Assembly: GCA_002412965.1 (NCBI GenBank)
Contig: DHWB01000001.1
Coordinates: 62,528 to 126,527 of the forward strand
Origin: Desulfomicrobium sp. UBA5193
GTDB taxonomy: Bacteria > Desulfobacterota > Desulfovibrionia > Desulfovibrionales > Desulfomicrobiaceae
DNA length: 64,000 nt
Direction: 5' to 3'
In this document: one piece after another, positions 35,381 to 46,428 of the stretch
How positions within the stretch are numbered: position 1 is the first letter of the stretch
How the letters are laid out: the number at the start of each line of letters is the position of its first letter
The notes under the pieces: generated by a model
The model's input: the letters and a program-made list of their open reading frames with translations, nothing else
What the model was told of the DNA's origin: nothing
Database searches by the model: none
Program-made: the position numbers and the translations under genes

Positions 35381-36060
35381 TCACAGAGTGGCGAGTACGC
35401 CAAGCACCAGACTGATCCCGGCGAGGGCATAGGCCTTGCGCAGTCGCAAGGCAAGGACCGCCCCGATGCCGGCCACGATCCAGAGCATGGGCCACGAAGG
35501 CTGCGGCCCGGATGAAAACCAGGGTTGCAGAGGGCGCAGGGCTGCGAGCAAAGGCAGGACACAGAGCGCAAAGAGAAAAAAATTGAGGAGGAACTTTTCT
35601 GTCAGGGCTTGCATGATGAGCCTGTTCGGCGTGTAGGAATGCGTGACGCCCTGCCGGTTCCAGGTGATGAGCTTGTTGTAGCTCACGTTTTGCCGGGTGC
35701 GGTACCGTTGTTCCACCCAGGCTCCGAGGTAGGCCAGAGGCAGGGTCGCGATCAGCAGGAGCGCGGTGGTGCGCATGTCGGGGTCCGGCAGGCAGGCCAG
35801 GACGGTCAGGGTCACGGTCAGGGACAACAAGGCTTGGGGCGGGATGAAGGTTCCGGCCGGGAACAGATCAAGCCACAGCAGCTCGAAGAAAATTCCGGCG
35901 CTCAAGGCCGGTTGGAGCTTGAAGGTCAGTCCGGCCCAGAGCAGCGCCGCAAAGAGAGGGCGGTGGACAAAGCCCAGGTCAAGGGCGACCCTGGTCAGGG
36001 AGAGGAGGGCAAAAAAAAACCTCCGCCTGCGATCAGGATGAGTTCGTAGGAGCTTACCAT
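35381..36060 (-). pseudogene. PTS mannose-family EIIC, frameshifted at a T9 tract
   Basis: The frame from ATG 36060 encodes 17 residues ending in GGGFFL (to 36010), then runs into a stop at 35995-35997. Adding one base in the nine-T run (A9 on the plus strand, 36011-36019) joins it to the frame that continues to 35381 and restores an EIIC-like N terminus (ALLSLTRVALDLGFVHRPLF, then AGIFFELLWLDLFPAG). The joined protein would be about 227 residues with several membrane segments, near the family length. Without repair the second frame can only start at TTG 35905. This could be a real mutation, a slippage switch or a sequencing error. No EIID is seen. Confidence 0.7.
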
Positions 36061-36085
36061 GGCGTTATGGGGATGACGGGTGGGT

Positions 36086-36550
36086 TCATAGGTTTACCTT
36101 GGTCATTGCCGTAGGCACGCAGCGAAAGTCGATTTCCACACCATGGTCCGCAAAGTATTTGAGGCATGAGCGGTCGTCGGGACCGAGGGCGATATGCTCA
36201 CAGACCTGCTCTTTGCCCGGTCCGTAATGCAGATTTCCAATGTTGACCAGGGCAAAGGGCAACCCGGACATGTGCGCGGTTTTGGCATCCGCGCAATTGG
36301 AAAAGAGGATCATGACATGCTGGGTGGCATCTTCCTCGTGCAGACGCCGCAGCACCGCCACGGCTTCGACCACCCTGCAGCACAGGAAGGCGACGCCACT
36401 GGGTACGGCCAGGCTCATTATTTCCTGCCGCAGCTCGTCGCCCGCCAAATCGTCGTCGGCGACCAGCAGGGTCTTGGCGTGGATATGCGGCAGCCAGGCC
36501 TCGATGACCTGGCCATGAACGAGGCGATTGTCGATGCGAAACCAGAGCAC
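36086..36550 (-). CDS. PTS mannose/sorbose-family EIIB
   Basis: A 154-residue EIIB-Man domain protein. The phosphorylation-site His is in FRIDNRLVHGQVIEAWLPHI near residue 12, within the family motif RIDxRLVHGQ. It would pass phosphate from EIIA to sugar, or serve in regulation if transport is lost. It follows EIIA by 2 bp and precedes the frameshifted EIIC by 25 bp. Confidence 0.9.
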   Translation of the reverse strand: MLWFRIDNRLVHGQVIEAWLPHIHAKTLLVADDDLAGDELRQEIMSLAVPSGVAFLCCRVVEAVAVLRRLHEEDATQHVMILFSNCADAKTAHMSGLPFALVNIGNLHYGPGKEQVCEHIALGPDDRSCLKYFADHGVEIDFRCVPTAMTKVNL

Positions 36551-36552
36551 TT

Positions 36553-36963
36553 CTAAACCTCGGTGATTTTGCGGGACAGCACTTCTCCGGCGACAACGAT
36601 GCCCTGGATGGCCGCGTTCTTGGCGTCTTGGGCCAGTTGGGACAGATCCTGGCCCCGCATGCCCAGAATTCGCAGCAACATGGGCAGGTTCGCTCCGGTC
36701 AGGACGTCCACCTTGCCCGGTTGAAGCAGGGACAGGCTGATGTTTGACGGCGTGCCGCCGAACATGTCGGTCAGAATGATCACGCCGTCGCCTGTTTCCA
36801 GCTGCTTGACGGTGTGCTTCAGGTCCGAGAGCAGGGCGCTCATTTCAACTGCTCCTTCCACGGCGATATGGGCGCACTGTTCCTGCGGGCCCAAGATGGT
36901 CTGGGCCGCTTCCAGCAGATATTTGCCAAACTGGCCATGGGTAACCACGATCACTCCAACCAT
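36553..36963 (-). CDS. PTS mannose-family EIIA
   Basis: A 136-residue EIIA-Man domain protein. The N terminus VGVIVVTHGQFGKYLLEAA carries the phospho-His at about residue 9, and LTDMFGGTPSNISLS is the other family hallmark. It lies between rapZ and EIIB in the standard Desulfovibrionales order and may report PTS phosphorylation state to other systems. Confidence 0.92.
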   Translation of the reverse strand: MVGVIVVTHGQFGKYLLEAAQTILGPQEQCAHIAVEGAVEMSALLSDLKHTVKQLETGDGVIILTDMFGGTPSNISLSLLQPGKVDVLTGANLPMLLRILGMRGQDLSQLAQDAKNAAIQGIVVAGEVLSRKITEV

Positions 36964-36978
36964 TATTCCTCCAGAAAG

Positions 36979-37863
36979 TTATCCGAGACTGAAATGCCGG
37001 TGTTCAATAGAGATGCTGAAGTTTTGCTGCAGCAGATGGGCGAGCACTGCCTCGGTCACGGCCACGGAACGGTGTCTGCCGCCGGTGCAGCCAAAGGCCA
37101 TGGTCAGACGGTAGCGGCCTTCCGCCGCATACAGGGGCAAGGTGAAATCAAGAAAATCGAGAAGCCTGCGCAGGTATTCCCGCCCTGGCTCCCCCCCCAG
37201 CACATAGCTGGCAATGGCTTCGTCCTGGCCGGACATGGGCCGCAGGGCTTCGTCGAAATAGGGGTTGGGCAGAAAACGCAGGTCCAGGACCATATCGGCT
37301 TCGGCCGGCGCCCCGTATTTGAAGCCAAAAGAGATGAGATGCACGCGCATGCCGTGGGACCGGTTCGAGAGACATTCCCATTTTTCCTGGATCACCCTGC
37401 GCAGGTCGTGCACCGAATAATGGGACGTATCGATGACCAGGTCCGCCTGGGTGCGGATCGGTTCCAGAATCTCTCGCTCACGCGCAAGCGCACCTTCCAG
37501 GCCGAGGCTGCCCGAAGCCAGGGGGTGGGGCCGACGGGTGGTGGCGTACCTGCGCAGCAGCACCTGGTCGGAGGAGTCTGTAAAGATGACCGTGGGCCGG
37601 ATGGACAATGTCTCGATGTCGTTCAGCACTTCCCGCCATTGTCCTGCGAAGTCGGGCTGGCGCAGGTCCATGCCCATGGCAAGGCCCGGATAGTCCTTGG
37701 CCGATGAGTTGAAAAAAAGCTCGATCAGGGCCGGCGCCATGCGGGCCGGCAGGCCGTCCACGCAAAAAAAGCCCATGTCCTCAAAGACATTGAGAGCCGT
37801 GCTCTTGCCTGAGCCGGACATGCCGGAGACAATGACCACGTTTTTCTGTTCAGTCAGTTGCAT
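36979..37863 (-). CDS. rapZ: RNase adapter / nucleotide-binding protein RapZ (YvcJ)
   Basis: A 294-residue P-loop protein. Walker A VSGMSGSGKSTAL at about residues 12-24 and the C-terminal signature FGCTGGRHRSVAVTE near 262 are intact. In enterobacteria RapZ steers RNase E to the small RNA GlmZ and controls GlmS; in other bacteria it binds ATP/GTP or UDP-GlcNAc. Its place between ptsN and the EIIA gene is conserved with rpoN clusters. Confidence 0.94.
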   Translation of the reverse strand: MQLTEQKNVVIVSGMSGSGKSTALNVFEDMGFFCVDGLPARMAPALIELFFNSSAKDYPGLAMGMDLRQPDFAGQWREVLNDIETLSIRPTVIFTDSSDQVLLRRYATTRRPHPLASGSLGLEGALAREREILEPIRTQADLVIDTSHYSVHDLRRVIQEKWECLSNRSHGMRVHLISFGFKYGAPAEADMVLDLRFLPNPYFDEALRPMSGQDEAIASYVLGGEPGREYLRRLLDFLDFTLPLYAAEGRYRLTMAFGCTGGRHRSVAVTEAVLAHLLQQNFSISIEHRHFSLG

Positions 37864-37887
37864 GGGAATTCTCCGGGAGTGCCAGGG

Positions 37888-38337
37888 CTAGACGGTCTGC
37901 AGCAGTTGCCACAGGCCTTCGCGGCCCGGGGAAGAGGCGAATGCCTGGCGGAACGTGTCATCTTTGAGCAGGCGCGACACGGTGGCCAGGAGCTTCAAAT
38001 GCAGGCCGACCACGCTTGACGGGGCCAGCACTGTGAAGAAGATGTTGGCCGGCTTGTGATCCAGGCTGGCAAAGTCCACGCCATCGTGGCTGCGCCCGAC
38101 GATGACCAGGACCTTGTCGATGCTGTCCAGTTTGCCGTGGGGTATGGCTATCCCGTCCCCGATGCCTGTCGTCCCGAGCAGTTCCCTGTCCATGAGTACC
38201 TGTGCCACCCGGCCAGGGTCGAGGTTAGGGAATTTGGCGGACAGCGGGGAAACGAGTTCGGCCAGGACCTCCGATTTGGTCCTGGCCGAAAGGTCGGAGA
38301 TGATCAGATCCTTGTCCAGATATTCGGCAAGCTTCAT
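37888..38337 (-). CDS. ptsN: Nitrogen-PTS regulatory protein EIIA-Ntr
   Basis: A 149-residue EIIA of the fructose/Ntr class. The phosphoacceptor His is in GIAIPHGKLDSIDK near residue 66. It regulates potassium, nitrogen and cell-envelope functions through its phosphorylation state. Its start codon follows the hpf stop by 3 bp. Standard member of the rpoN block. Confidence 0.92.
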   Translation of the reverse strand: MKLAEYLDKDLIISDLSARTKSEVLAELVSPLSAKFPNLDPGRVAQVLMDRELLGTTGIGDGIAIPHGKLDSIDKVLVIVGRSHDGVDFASLDHKPANIFFTVLAPSSVVGLHLKLLATVSRLLKDDTFRQAFASSPGREGLWQLLQTV

Positions 38338-38340
38338 TCC

Positions 38341-38883
38341 CTATACCCCAGGATCGATCAAACCAAAGTCGCCGGTTTTGCGGCGAAAAATGACATTGAC
38401 CCGTTCGTTTTCCGCATTGAGGAATACCAGAAACTCATTGTCCGAATTTTCAAGCTGCATGGCCGCTTCTTCCACGACCATGGGCTTGGGCGAGAAGTCG
38501 TCGGTCTTCTGAATATTGGGCTTGCGCTTTCCGCCCGCTTCCTCGTCAAAGCTTACGGCTCCAATGCTTGCTCCGTCATTTCCGCCGCGGCGGCGGCTCT
38601 TGTCCTTGTCGCGGACCTTGCGCATCTGGGCCTCAAGCTTGTCCCAGACCATATCGACGGTGGAGTACATGTCTTCGCTGTCCTCTCGGGCGGAGATGTG
38701 TACGTTCTTGCCGGTCAGCACGATATCGGCGATGTGCCGGAATTTTTCCACTTCAAGGTTGACCTGCAGTTCGGCGTCGGGCGTGCCGGCCATGAATTTG
38801 GCGAGCTTGCCGAAGCGGTCCTTGGCGTATTTGCGCAGGTGATCAGAAGGGTCGAAGTTTTTGAAGTTGAAGGTAATCCTCAT
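38341..38883 (-). CDS. hpf: Ribosome hibernation promoting factor (long form)
   Basis: A 180-residue protein. Residues 1-100 are the ribosome-binding domain (ITFNFKNFDPSDHLRKYAKD and VNLEVEKFRHIADIVLTG). After a charged linker (KDKSRRRGGN) the C-terminal dimerisation domain follows (EFLVFLNAENERVNVIFRRK, TGDFGLIDP), which marks the long form that joins two 70S ribosomes into 100S dimers. It lies 69 bp downstream of rpoN with SD GGAGG. Confidence 0.93.
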   Translation of the reverse strand: MRITFNFKNFDPSDHLRKYAKDRFGKLAKFMAGTPDAELQVNLEVEKFRHIADIVLTGKNVHISAREDSEDMYSTVDMVWDKLEAQMRKVRDKDKSRRRGGNDGASIGAVSFDEEAGGKRKPNIQKTDDFSPKPMVVEEAAMQLENSDNEFLVFLNAENERVNVIFRRKTGDFGLIDPGV

Positions 38884-38952
38884 GGAAGCCTCCTCGAGAG
38901 TTGAGGGTCAGCTCTGGTCCGCCCCGGTCTTTCCGGGTCGGGGAGCGGGATA

Positions 38953-40383
38953 TCAAAAGACCTGTTTGCGTTTTGATGAAGAGTCTATGCCCAGCACCGC
39001 GCGATACTTGGCAACGGTCCGTCGCGCGATGTTCACATCCAGTTTGTCCTTCAGCACCGCCGCGATCTTTTCATCGCTGTACGGGTGCTTCGAGTCTTCC
39101 TCGCTGACCATTTTCTTGATGATGGCCTTGACCGACTCGGAGCCGACTTGGGTGCCGTCATCCATTTCCAGCGCGGAATTAAAGAAAAATTTCAGTTCCA
39201 CTATGCCGTGCGGAGTGGCCACGTACTTGCTCGTGGTGATCCGGCTGACGGTGGATTCGTGCATCTCGATGTCGTCGGCCACATCTTTCAGGATCAGGGG
39301 TTTGAGCTTGGTCACTCCGTGCTCGAAAAACCCTCGCTGAAACCGGACAATGCTTTCAACCACTTTATATAATGTTCTTTGCCTTTGGTGCAAGCTCTTC
39401 ATGAGCCACATGGCCGAGCGCATCTTGTCGTGCAGGTATTCCCGGTCCGGGCCTTTGACCGCCAGATGCATGTCGTCCATGTAGTAGGGGCTCAGCTGCA
39501 GCTTGGGCAGCCCGTCGTCATTCATGACAATGACGAAATCCCCCTCGTATTCGTACACGAAAACATCAGGGCTCACGTAAATGGTGCTCTCGCTCCCGTA
39601 GCTCGCTCCGGGCATGGGGTCCAGGGACTGGATGATGTCCAGGTAGGCCTTCAAGTCTTCCATCTGGATCTTGAACTTGCGCAGGAGCGGCTTGTAGCGG
39701 CGCTTCTCGATGTCTTCGAGATGTTCGTCCACCAGGGAGACCAGGATGGGGTCGTCCTGTCCGAGCATTTCGAGCTGGATCAGCAGGCACTCCCTGGGCG
39801 ACCGGGCCGCCACGCCGACAGGATCGAACCGCTGCAGGCGGTGCAGCATGCTTTCGACCAGAGGCAGGGGGGAGAGCGTCTCGGAGGCGATCTCCTCTGC
39901 GCTGGTCATCAGGTAGCCCTGGGAGTCCAGGTTGCCGATGATGGCCTCGCCGATCATTTCCTCTTCCTCGGTGATGTTGGACAGACAGAGCTGCCACAGC
40001 AGATGGCCGTCCAGAGAGGGTTTGCCCGAAAGCCTGGCCTCGTAGGACATCATCTCTTCAAGGGCCTCGGTCTCCTTGAACTGCACCTGCTTGCCCGTGC
40101 TGGAAAAATCCCCCAGGTAGTTTTCCCAGTCCGCGTTGCGCATGAGCTCCGCGTCTTCAAAGGAGACGGCCTCCGGCCGTTCCACGGTCGGGGCCTGAAT
40201 CTCATGCTCTTCGGAGATCTCTTTGGTCCCCTCTTCCAGCATGGGATTTTCCAACAGCTCCTGCTGAACGGCTTCAAGGAGCTCGAATCTGGAGAGCTGA
40301 AGCAGTTTGATGGCCTGCTGCAACTGGGGAGTCATGACCAGCTGCTGCGTCAGCTTGAGGTTCTGTCGGAGTTCAAGGCCCAT
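38953..40383 (-). CDS. rpoN: RNA polymerase sigma-54 factor
   Basis: A 476-residue sigma-54. The activator-interacting region I is at the N terminus (LRQNLKLTQQLVMTPQLQQA and LLQLSRFELLEAVQQEL), followed by an acidic region II, the core-binding domain and, near the C terminus, the RpoN box NIARRTVAKYRAVLGI that contacts the -24 element. Full length. It lies between lptB and hpf, the classic gammaproteobacterial and Desulfovibrio order. Confidence 0.96.
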   Translation of the reverse strand: MGLELRQNLKLTQQLVMTPQLQQAIKLLQLSRFELLEAVQQELLENPMLEEGTKEISEEHEIQAPTVERPEAVSFEDAELMRNADWENYLGDFSSTGKQVQFKETEALEEMMSYEARLSGKPSLDGHLLWQLCLSNITEEEEMIGEAIIGNLDSQGYLMTSAEEIASETLSPLPLVESMLHRLQRFDPVGVAARSPRECLLIQLEMLGQDDPILVSLVDEHLEDIEKRRYKPLLRKFKIQMEDLKAYLDIIQSLDPMPGASYGSESTIYVSPDVFVYEYEGDFVIVMNDDGLPKLQLSPYYMDDMHLAVKGPDREYLHDKMRSAMWLMKSLHQRQRTLYKVVESIVRFQRGFFEHGVTKLKPLILKDVADDIEMHESTVSRITTSKYVATPHGIVELKFFFNSALEMDDGTQVGSESVKAIIKKMVSEEDSKHPYSDEKIAAVLKDKLDVNIARRTVAKYRAVLGIDSSSKRKQVF

Positions 40384-40494
40384 AATTTATTTGCGGTTCC
40401 ACCGTGTCAGACGTTTGAAGGAAACAATATTACTCACTAGCGAATCTGCCACAGAACCCGGACACTGGCAATCTTGGGAAAATCATGTCCGTGG

Positions 40495-41217
40495 CTAGAG
40501 GCTGAAACCTTCGCCCAGATAGACCTTGCGCGCTCCCGGATCGGCGACAATCTGTTCCGGACTGCCGCTCAGGATGATTTGTCCATCATAGACCAGATAG
40601 GCGCGGTCGCAGATGCGCAGCGTTTCGCGCACGTTGTGGTCGGAAATGAGCACGCCGATGCCCTTGGCCTTGAGTCCCTGGATGATGACCTGGATGTCGT
40701 CCACGGCCAAGGGGTCGATGCCGGCAAAGGGTTCGTCGAGCAGAATGAATTTTGGGTTCTGTATAAGTGCCCGGGCGATCTCCAGCCTGCGGCGCTCACC
40801 TCCGGACAGGTAGGCGGCAAGTTGGTCCGCGAGTCGGGTGATGCCCAGTTCGTTCAGGAGCCTGTCCGCCGTACGCTTCTGCTCGTCCTTGGAGAAACCG
40901 GAGTATTCCAGGATGAGTTGCAGGTTCTGGCGCACGGTGAGTTTGCGAAAGATGGAGCTTTCCTGCGGCAGATAGCTCATGCCCAGCCGGGCGCGTTTGT
41001 GCAATGGCCAGCGGGTTATCTCCACGCTGTCCAGGAGAACCTGCCCCCGGGTGGGCACCACGATTCCCGCCAGCATGTAGAATGTGGTCGTCTTGCCCGC
41101 CCCGTTGGGTCCAAGCACGCCGACCACCTCGCCCTGGCGGACATCAAGATTGATGTCGCGGACCACATCGCGGGTCCCGTAGCGCTTGGCCAGGTTCTGG
41201 CCGGTCAAAGTGGTCAC
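40495..41217 (-). CDS. lptB: LPS export ABC transporter ATPase LptB
   Basis: A 240-residue ATPase that drives LPS extraction by LptFG from the inner membrane. Walker A GPNGAGKTTTFYML near residue 35-48, signature LSGGERRRLEIARAL near 139-153, Walker B FILLDEPFAGIDPLA near 157-171 and H-loop ISDHNVRET are intact. ATG overlaps the lptA stop by 4 bp. The permeases lptF and lptG are not in the window. Confidence 0.96.
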   Translation of the reverse strand: MTTLTGQNLAKRYGTRDVVRDINLDVRQGEVVGVLGPNGAGKTTTFYMLAGIVVPTRGQVLLDSVEITRWPLHKRARLGMSYLPQESSIFRKLTVRQNLQLILEYSGFSKDEQKRTADRLLNELGITRLADQLAAYLSGGERRRLEIARALIQNPKFILLDEPFAGIDPLAVDDIQVIIQGLKAKGIGVLISDHNVRETLRICDRAYLVYDGQIILSGSPEQIVADPGARKVYLGEGFSL

Positions 41218-41726
41218 TGCTTCAGCCCCGGCGTGTCGCCCTTGGTGTTGAAAATGGCTTCAACCCGTCCTTTTCCGCCGATGACTTCACTGCGGTTTTC
41301 CTTGACGTAGAGCTTGATGACCTCGCCCTGGATCTTGTTTTGGCCTTCCATGAGCACCGGCTTGTCTTCCATGGTCAAGATTTCCTGGGCAGCGTCATAG
41401 GTGGCCTTGCCGCAGGTGCCGGATCTGCCATTGTCCGCCTTGATGCGCACATTGCCCAGGGCGATGATTTTTTTGATGGAACCCTGTGCGTCGACCGCGC
41501 TCTGAGTGGCGTTTTTTGCGCCCTCCTTTTTTTCCAGCAGTACGGTCAGCGTGTCGGACCACAATTCGATTTCCTGACGGATGACATGCACAGCCCCGGA
41601 AAAGACAACTTGATCACCTATTTGGGTGTATTGCATGGAGTTGGACGTGATCTTGACCGGAACGGATTCCGCAGCCCACGCCAAAGGGGCGAGCGCAAGG
41701 AGAAGAAAGAATAAGATTGAACGCAT
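41214..41726 (-). CDS. lptA: Periplasmic LPS transport protein LptA
   Basis: A 170-residue OstA/LptA-family protein with a clear Sec signal peptide (SILFFLLLALAPLAWA, cleavage before AESV). The remainder has the repeated beta-jellyroll pattern (GDQVVFSGAVHVIRQEIELW, TYDAAQEILTMEDKPVLMEG). It forms the periplasmic bridge that carries LPS from LptC to the outer membrane LptD complex. It lies 13 bp after lptC. Confidence 0.91.
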   Translation of the reverse strand: MRSILFFLLLALAPLAWAAESVPVKITSNSMQYTQIGDQVVFSGAVHVIRQEIELWSDTLTVLLEKKEGAKNATQSAVDAQGSIKKIIALGNVRIKADNGRSGTCGKATYDAAQEILTMEDKPVLMEGQNKIQGEVIKLYVKENRSEVIGGKGRVEAIFNTKGDTPGLKQ

Positions 41727-41739
41727 AAATACCCGCTTG

Positions 41740-42276
41740 TCAGTTCAGAATAACCTGGACATCGCCTAGGGCCAGAAAGTCCCCGCTGTCCAGAAAATAC
41801 GTCACGCTATCGGCTCGTCCCTGCATGGTATCCCCTGCAAGATCGACCGTTCCGTTCAAAACAAGAATGCGCTCCCGACCCGTGTAGTCAAGGGTTTGAG
41901 CGCGCATGCGATACTGGCCGTGGGTGGCGTTGACTCCGTCCCACATCCTGGCCCGGTCCTCTTTTTGCCAGACCTGGCCTCTGGGGGCCATGGCCTCGAT
42001 TACTTCGCCGCCGTCTTCGCCCCAGTAGGTGATGACCGGATCGGCCAAGGTGAGTTCGTCACCACTTTCGGCGTAGACTGCCCCTGCGGCCTGCAGGTTC
42101 CACAATTTCTTGCCGTCCCGGCCCTGGCTTAAGTTCACGCCCTTGAGGCTCAAATCAACATCCAGATTCTGGATCAGCTTTGTGTCGAGCCGTTCGGGCC
42201 AGAGCACGTATCTGCCCAGCAGCGCGACCCCGGCCAGAACCACAAGGGAAACCAGCGCGATGAGGACCCGCTTCAT
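41740..42276 (-). CDS. lptC: LPS export protein LptC
   Basis: A bitopic inner membrane protein that receives LPS from LptBFG. One N-terminal membrane segment (VLIALVSLVVLAGVALLGRY) precedes a periplasmic beta domain (WNLQAAGAVYAESGDELTLA, VWQKEDRARMWDGVNATHGQ). I choose ATG 42276 (178 residues), which shares ATGA with the kdsC stop, over ATG 42297, which would overlap kdsC by 25 bp. Confidence 0.87.
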   Translation of the reverse strand: MKRVLIALVSLVVLAGVALLGRYVLWPERLDTKLIQNLDVDLSLKGVNLSQGRDGKKLWNLQAAGAVYAESGDELTLADPVITYWGEDGGEVIEAMAPRGQVWQKEDRARMWDGVNATHGQYRMRAQTLDYTGRERILVLNGTVDLAGDTMQGRADSVTYFLDSGDFLALGDVQVILN

Positions 42277-42797
42277 GTTTTTGTCCAATCCTGCCACAGC
42301 GCGTCGAGCTTGCCCTGGGCACGCAGAATGAAGTCAAGAGCTTCGCGCACGGCGCCATGGCCGCCCATGGCCCGTGTGGTCCAGGCTGCGAGCTTCAGGA
42401 TTTCCGGTCGCGCGTTGGGCACGGCGATGGGAAGTCCGACCATGGACATGGGCGCAGCATCGACCCAGTCATCCCCGACATAGGCCATGTGGGCGAAAGG
42501 GATGCCGGTCTTTTCGGAAATTTCACGCAAGACCGGAGCCTTGCGGTGGTGGCCTGCGTAGTAGTGGGTGATGCCCAGCTCCGTGACCCGCCGCCGCACG
42601 GCCGGGGATTCGAGACCGGTGATGACCGCGAAGTCGATGCCAACCTGCGGACCCATCTTGATGCCCAGGCCGTCCTGTACGTTGAAGCGTTTCATCACGC
42701 AGCCCGATTCGTCGTAATACAGGCCGCCGTCGGTCAGCACCCCATCCACGTCCAGGATGATGAGGCGCACGTCACGGGCCGCCGCTTCAGCATGCAT
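42273..42797 (-). CDS. kdsC: Kdo-8-phosphate phosphatase
   Basis: A 174-residue HAD-family phosphatase without cap domain. Motif I with the nucleophile Asp is [16 protein letters not shown] near residues 14-29, and motif III/IV appears as [12 protein letters not shown] near 115. It hydrolyses Kdo-8-phosphate made by KdsA. It overlaps the kdsA end by 11 bp. Confidence 0.94.
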   Translation of the reverse strand: MHAEAAARDVRLIILDVDGVLTDGGLYYDESGCVMKRFNVQDGLGIKMGPQVGIDFAVITGLESPAVRRRVTELGITHYYAGHHRKAPVLREISEKTGIPFAHMAYVGDDWVDAAPMSMVGLPIAVPNARPEILKLAAWTTRAMGGHGAVREALDFILRAQGKLDALWQDWTKT

Positions 42798-43593
42798 TGG
42801 GGATGCTCCAGATGGCCGCGAGCTCTGAGAGCAGGGTGCGGGCCTTGGCCAGAGGCCAGGAGTTCGGGCCGTCGCACAGCGCCTTGTCCGGGTCCGGATG
42901 GATCTCCATGAACAGACCCTGGCAGCCGCAGGCTACGGCGGCGCGGGCCAGCGCCGGCACGAACTCGCGCTGGCCGCCCGAGGATGAGCCCTGGCCGCCG
43001 GGCAGCTGTACCGAATGGGTGGCGTCGAAGATCACGGGGCAGCCCAGCTCCTTCATGATCAAAAGCGAGCGGAAATCCACGACCAGATTGTTGTAGCCGA
43101 ACATGGACCCGCGCTCGGTCAGCCAGATGCGCTCGAAGCCTTCGGAGCGGATCTTGTCCACCGGTCCGCGCATGTCCCAGGGGGCCATGAACTGGCCCTT
43201 CTTGATGTTTACGGTCCGCCCGGTGCGGGCGGCGGCCAGCAAGAGGTCGGTCTGGCGGCAGAGAAAGGCCGGAATCTGGAGCACGTCGGCCACCTCCGCC
43301 ACCACGGAGGCCTGGCTCGGTTCATGGATGTCCGTGATGACGGGCAGTCCCGTGCGGCTCTTGATCTGCGCCAGCCAGTCCAGCCCCATGTCCAGCCCCG
43401 GGCCCCGAAAGCTCTCGCCGGCCGTGCGGTTGGCCTTGTCGTAGGAGCTCTTGAAGATGAGCGGCAGGCCAAGGTCCTGGGCGATGACTTTGAGCTCGAG
43501 AGCCACGGCCATGGCCATGTCCAGGTTTTCCAGCACGCAGGGACCCGCAATCAGGAAGGGACGGTCGGAGACCAGGGTGGCGCAATCGATCAT
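42787..43593 (-). CDS. kdsA: Kdo-8-phosphate synthase
   Basis: A 268-residue enzyme condensing arabinose-5-phosphate with phosphoenolpyruvate. Motifs: [40 protein letters not shown] (substrate site), [13 protein letters not shown] and [20 protein letters not shown]. It starts 6 bp after the pyrG stop and feeds kdsC, kdsB and waaA. The gene for arabinose-5-phosphate isomerase is not in the window. Confidence 0.95.
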   Translation of the reverse strand: MIDCATLVSDRPFLIAGPCVLENLDMAMAVALELKVIAQDLGLPLIFKSSYDKANRTAGESFRGPGLDMGLDWLAQIKSRTGLPVITDIHEPSQASVVAEVADVLQIPAFLCRQTDLLLAAARTGRTVNIKKGQFMAPWDMRGPVDKIRSEGFERIWLTERGSMFGYNNLVVDFRSLLIMKELGCPVIFDATHSVQLPGGQGSSSGGQREFVPALARAAVACGCQGLFMEIHPDPDKALCDGPNSWPLAKARTLLSELAAIWSIPNAC

Positions 43594-43599
43594 GGGTGT

Positions 43600-45240
<1,641 letters not shown>

Positions 45241-45561
45241 CTAAGCCTCGTTCCCTGAATGTTCTTCGTCCAGTGCCTGCGCAAAGCGCGGTCCACCATG
45301 GTTCACAAAACAAATGGGCCACCTGTCGGCAGCCCGAAATTCGACATCCATTATGTCCGACGGCACATTTGGCAGCGGACTTCCGGCTTGTCAAGCGGCC
45401 CTGGTGTCCTGCAAACACCTGTGCCTGCATAGCAGAAAGAACGCTGAGTGCAAACAGCCGGGAAGGGCTATTTTCGGGCTTGCGCCGGTTTTGCTTGGCT
45501 TGTAATGGGCGTGGGTATTCAATCAAACAGCGCGGCTGCGGCCGTTTTTTTCGGAGGGCAG
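45241..45561. other. 321-bp divergent intergenic region, pyrG / purQ
   Basis: Upstream region of both pyrG (minus) and purQ (plus); it must hold both promoters, but no convincing -35/-10 pair stands out. Just before the purQ SD a short GC hairpin CGGC-TGCG-GCCG (about 45534-45545) is followed by seven T residues and then TCGGAGGG. This could be a weak attenuator or terminator; the 4-bp stem is marginal. Confidence 0.5.
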
Positions 45562-46371
45562 ATGGCTCAGGTCAAGACATTGGTAATCACCGGCTACGGG
45601 ACGAATTGCGAGCGGGAATGCGCCTTTGCGGCGGATCAGGCTGGTTCGGACCAGACCACCATCGCCTATTTTTCCGATCTGACGGCGGACAAGATCGCGC
45701 TTGCCGACTACAATTTTCTGATCCTGCCCGGTGGCTTCCTCGACGGCGACGATCTGGGCTCGGCCCAGGCCGCGGCCCTGCGCTGGCGGCACATGCGGAC
45801 CAAAAACGGCAAGTCGCTGATGGAGGAGCTGAAAAGCTTCCTCGACGTCGGAGGCCTCATTCTGGGCATCTGCAACGGGTTCCAGTTGCTGGTCAAGCTG
45901 GGGCTCCTGCCCGCCCTGGACGGGGAGTATTTCACCCGTCAGGTGTCGCTCAGCCACAATGATTCCGCCAAGTACGAGGACCGCTGGGTGACGCTCAAGA
46001 TTAACCCGGATTCTCCCTGCGTGTTCACCAAGGGTCTCGATTACCTCTACATCCCCGTTCGCCACGGCGAAGGCAAGCTCGTGCCAGGCGACGAGACGAC
46101 CCTCGCCCGGCTGCAGGAACAGAATCTGGTCGTCCTGCAGTACGTGGATCCGGTTACGAAGGAAGTGACCCAGGAGTATCCGGCCAACCCCAATGGCTCG
46201 CCGCTGGGCATCGCCGGCCTGACCGATCCTTCGGGCCGGATTCTGGGGCTGATGCCTCATCCGGAAGCCTACAACCATCCCACCAACCATCCGCGTTGGA
46301 CCAGGGGGGAGACCTCCACCCTGGGAACGGCCCTCTTGAAAGGCGGCATCGAGTACCTCAAGGCCAGATAG
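45562..46371 (+). CDS. purQ: Phosphoribosylformylglycinamidine synthase, glutaminase subunit
   Basis: Class I glutamine amidotransferase that supplies ammonia to PurL in purine synthesis. ATG 45562 (SD CGGAGGG) gives 269 residues starting MAQVKTLVITGYGTNCEREC. The catalytic set is visible: nucleophile in ILGICNGFQLLVKL near residue 112 and GLMPHPEAYNHPTNHP near 233. It is longer than Bacillus-type PurQ (about 227) and resembles the PurL C-terminal domain, a form common in delta-proteobacteria. Upstream in-frame ATG 45448 is rejected. Confidence 0.9.
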   Translation: MAQVKTLVITGYGTNCERECAFAADQAGSDQTTIAYFSDLTADKIALADYNFLILPGGFLDGDDLGSAQAAALRWRHMRTKNGKSLMEELKSFLDVGGLILGICNGFQLLVKLGLLPALDGEYFTRQVSLSHNDSAKYEDRWVTLKINPDSPCVFTKGLDYLYIPVRHGEGKLVPGDETTLARLQEQNLVVLQYVDPVTKEVTQEYPANPNGSPLGIAGLTDPSGRILGLMPHPEAYNHPTNHPRWTRGETSTLGTALLKGGIEYLKAR

Positions 46372-46428
46372 ATCGCATATGTAGGTAATGAAGCCAAACA
46401 GGATGCAAAGATCATTGACAGCGACACC

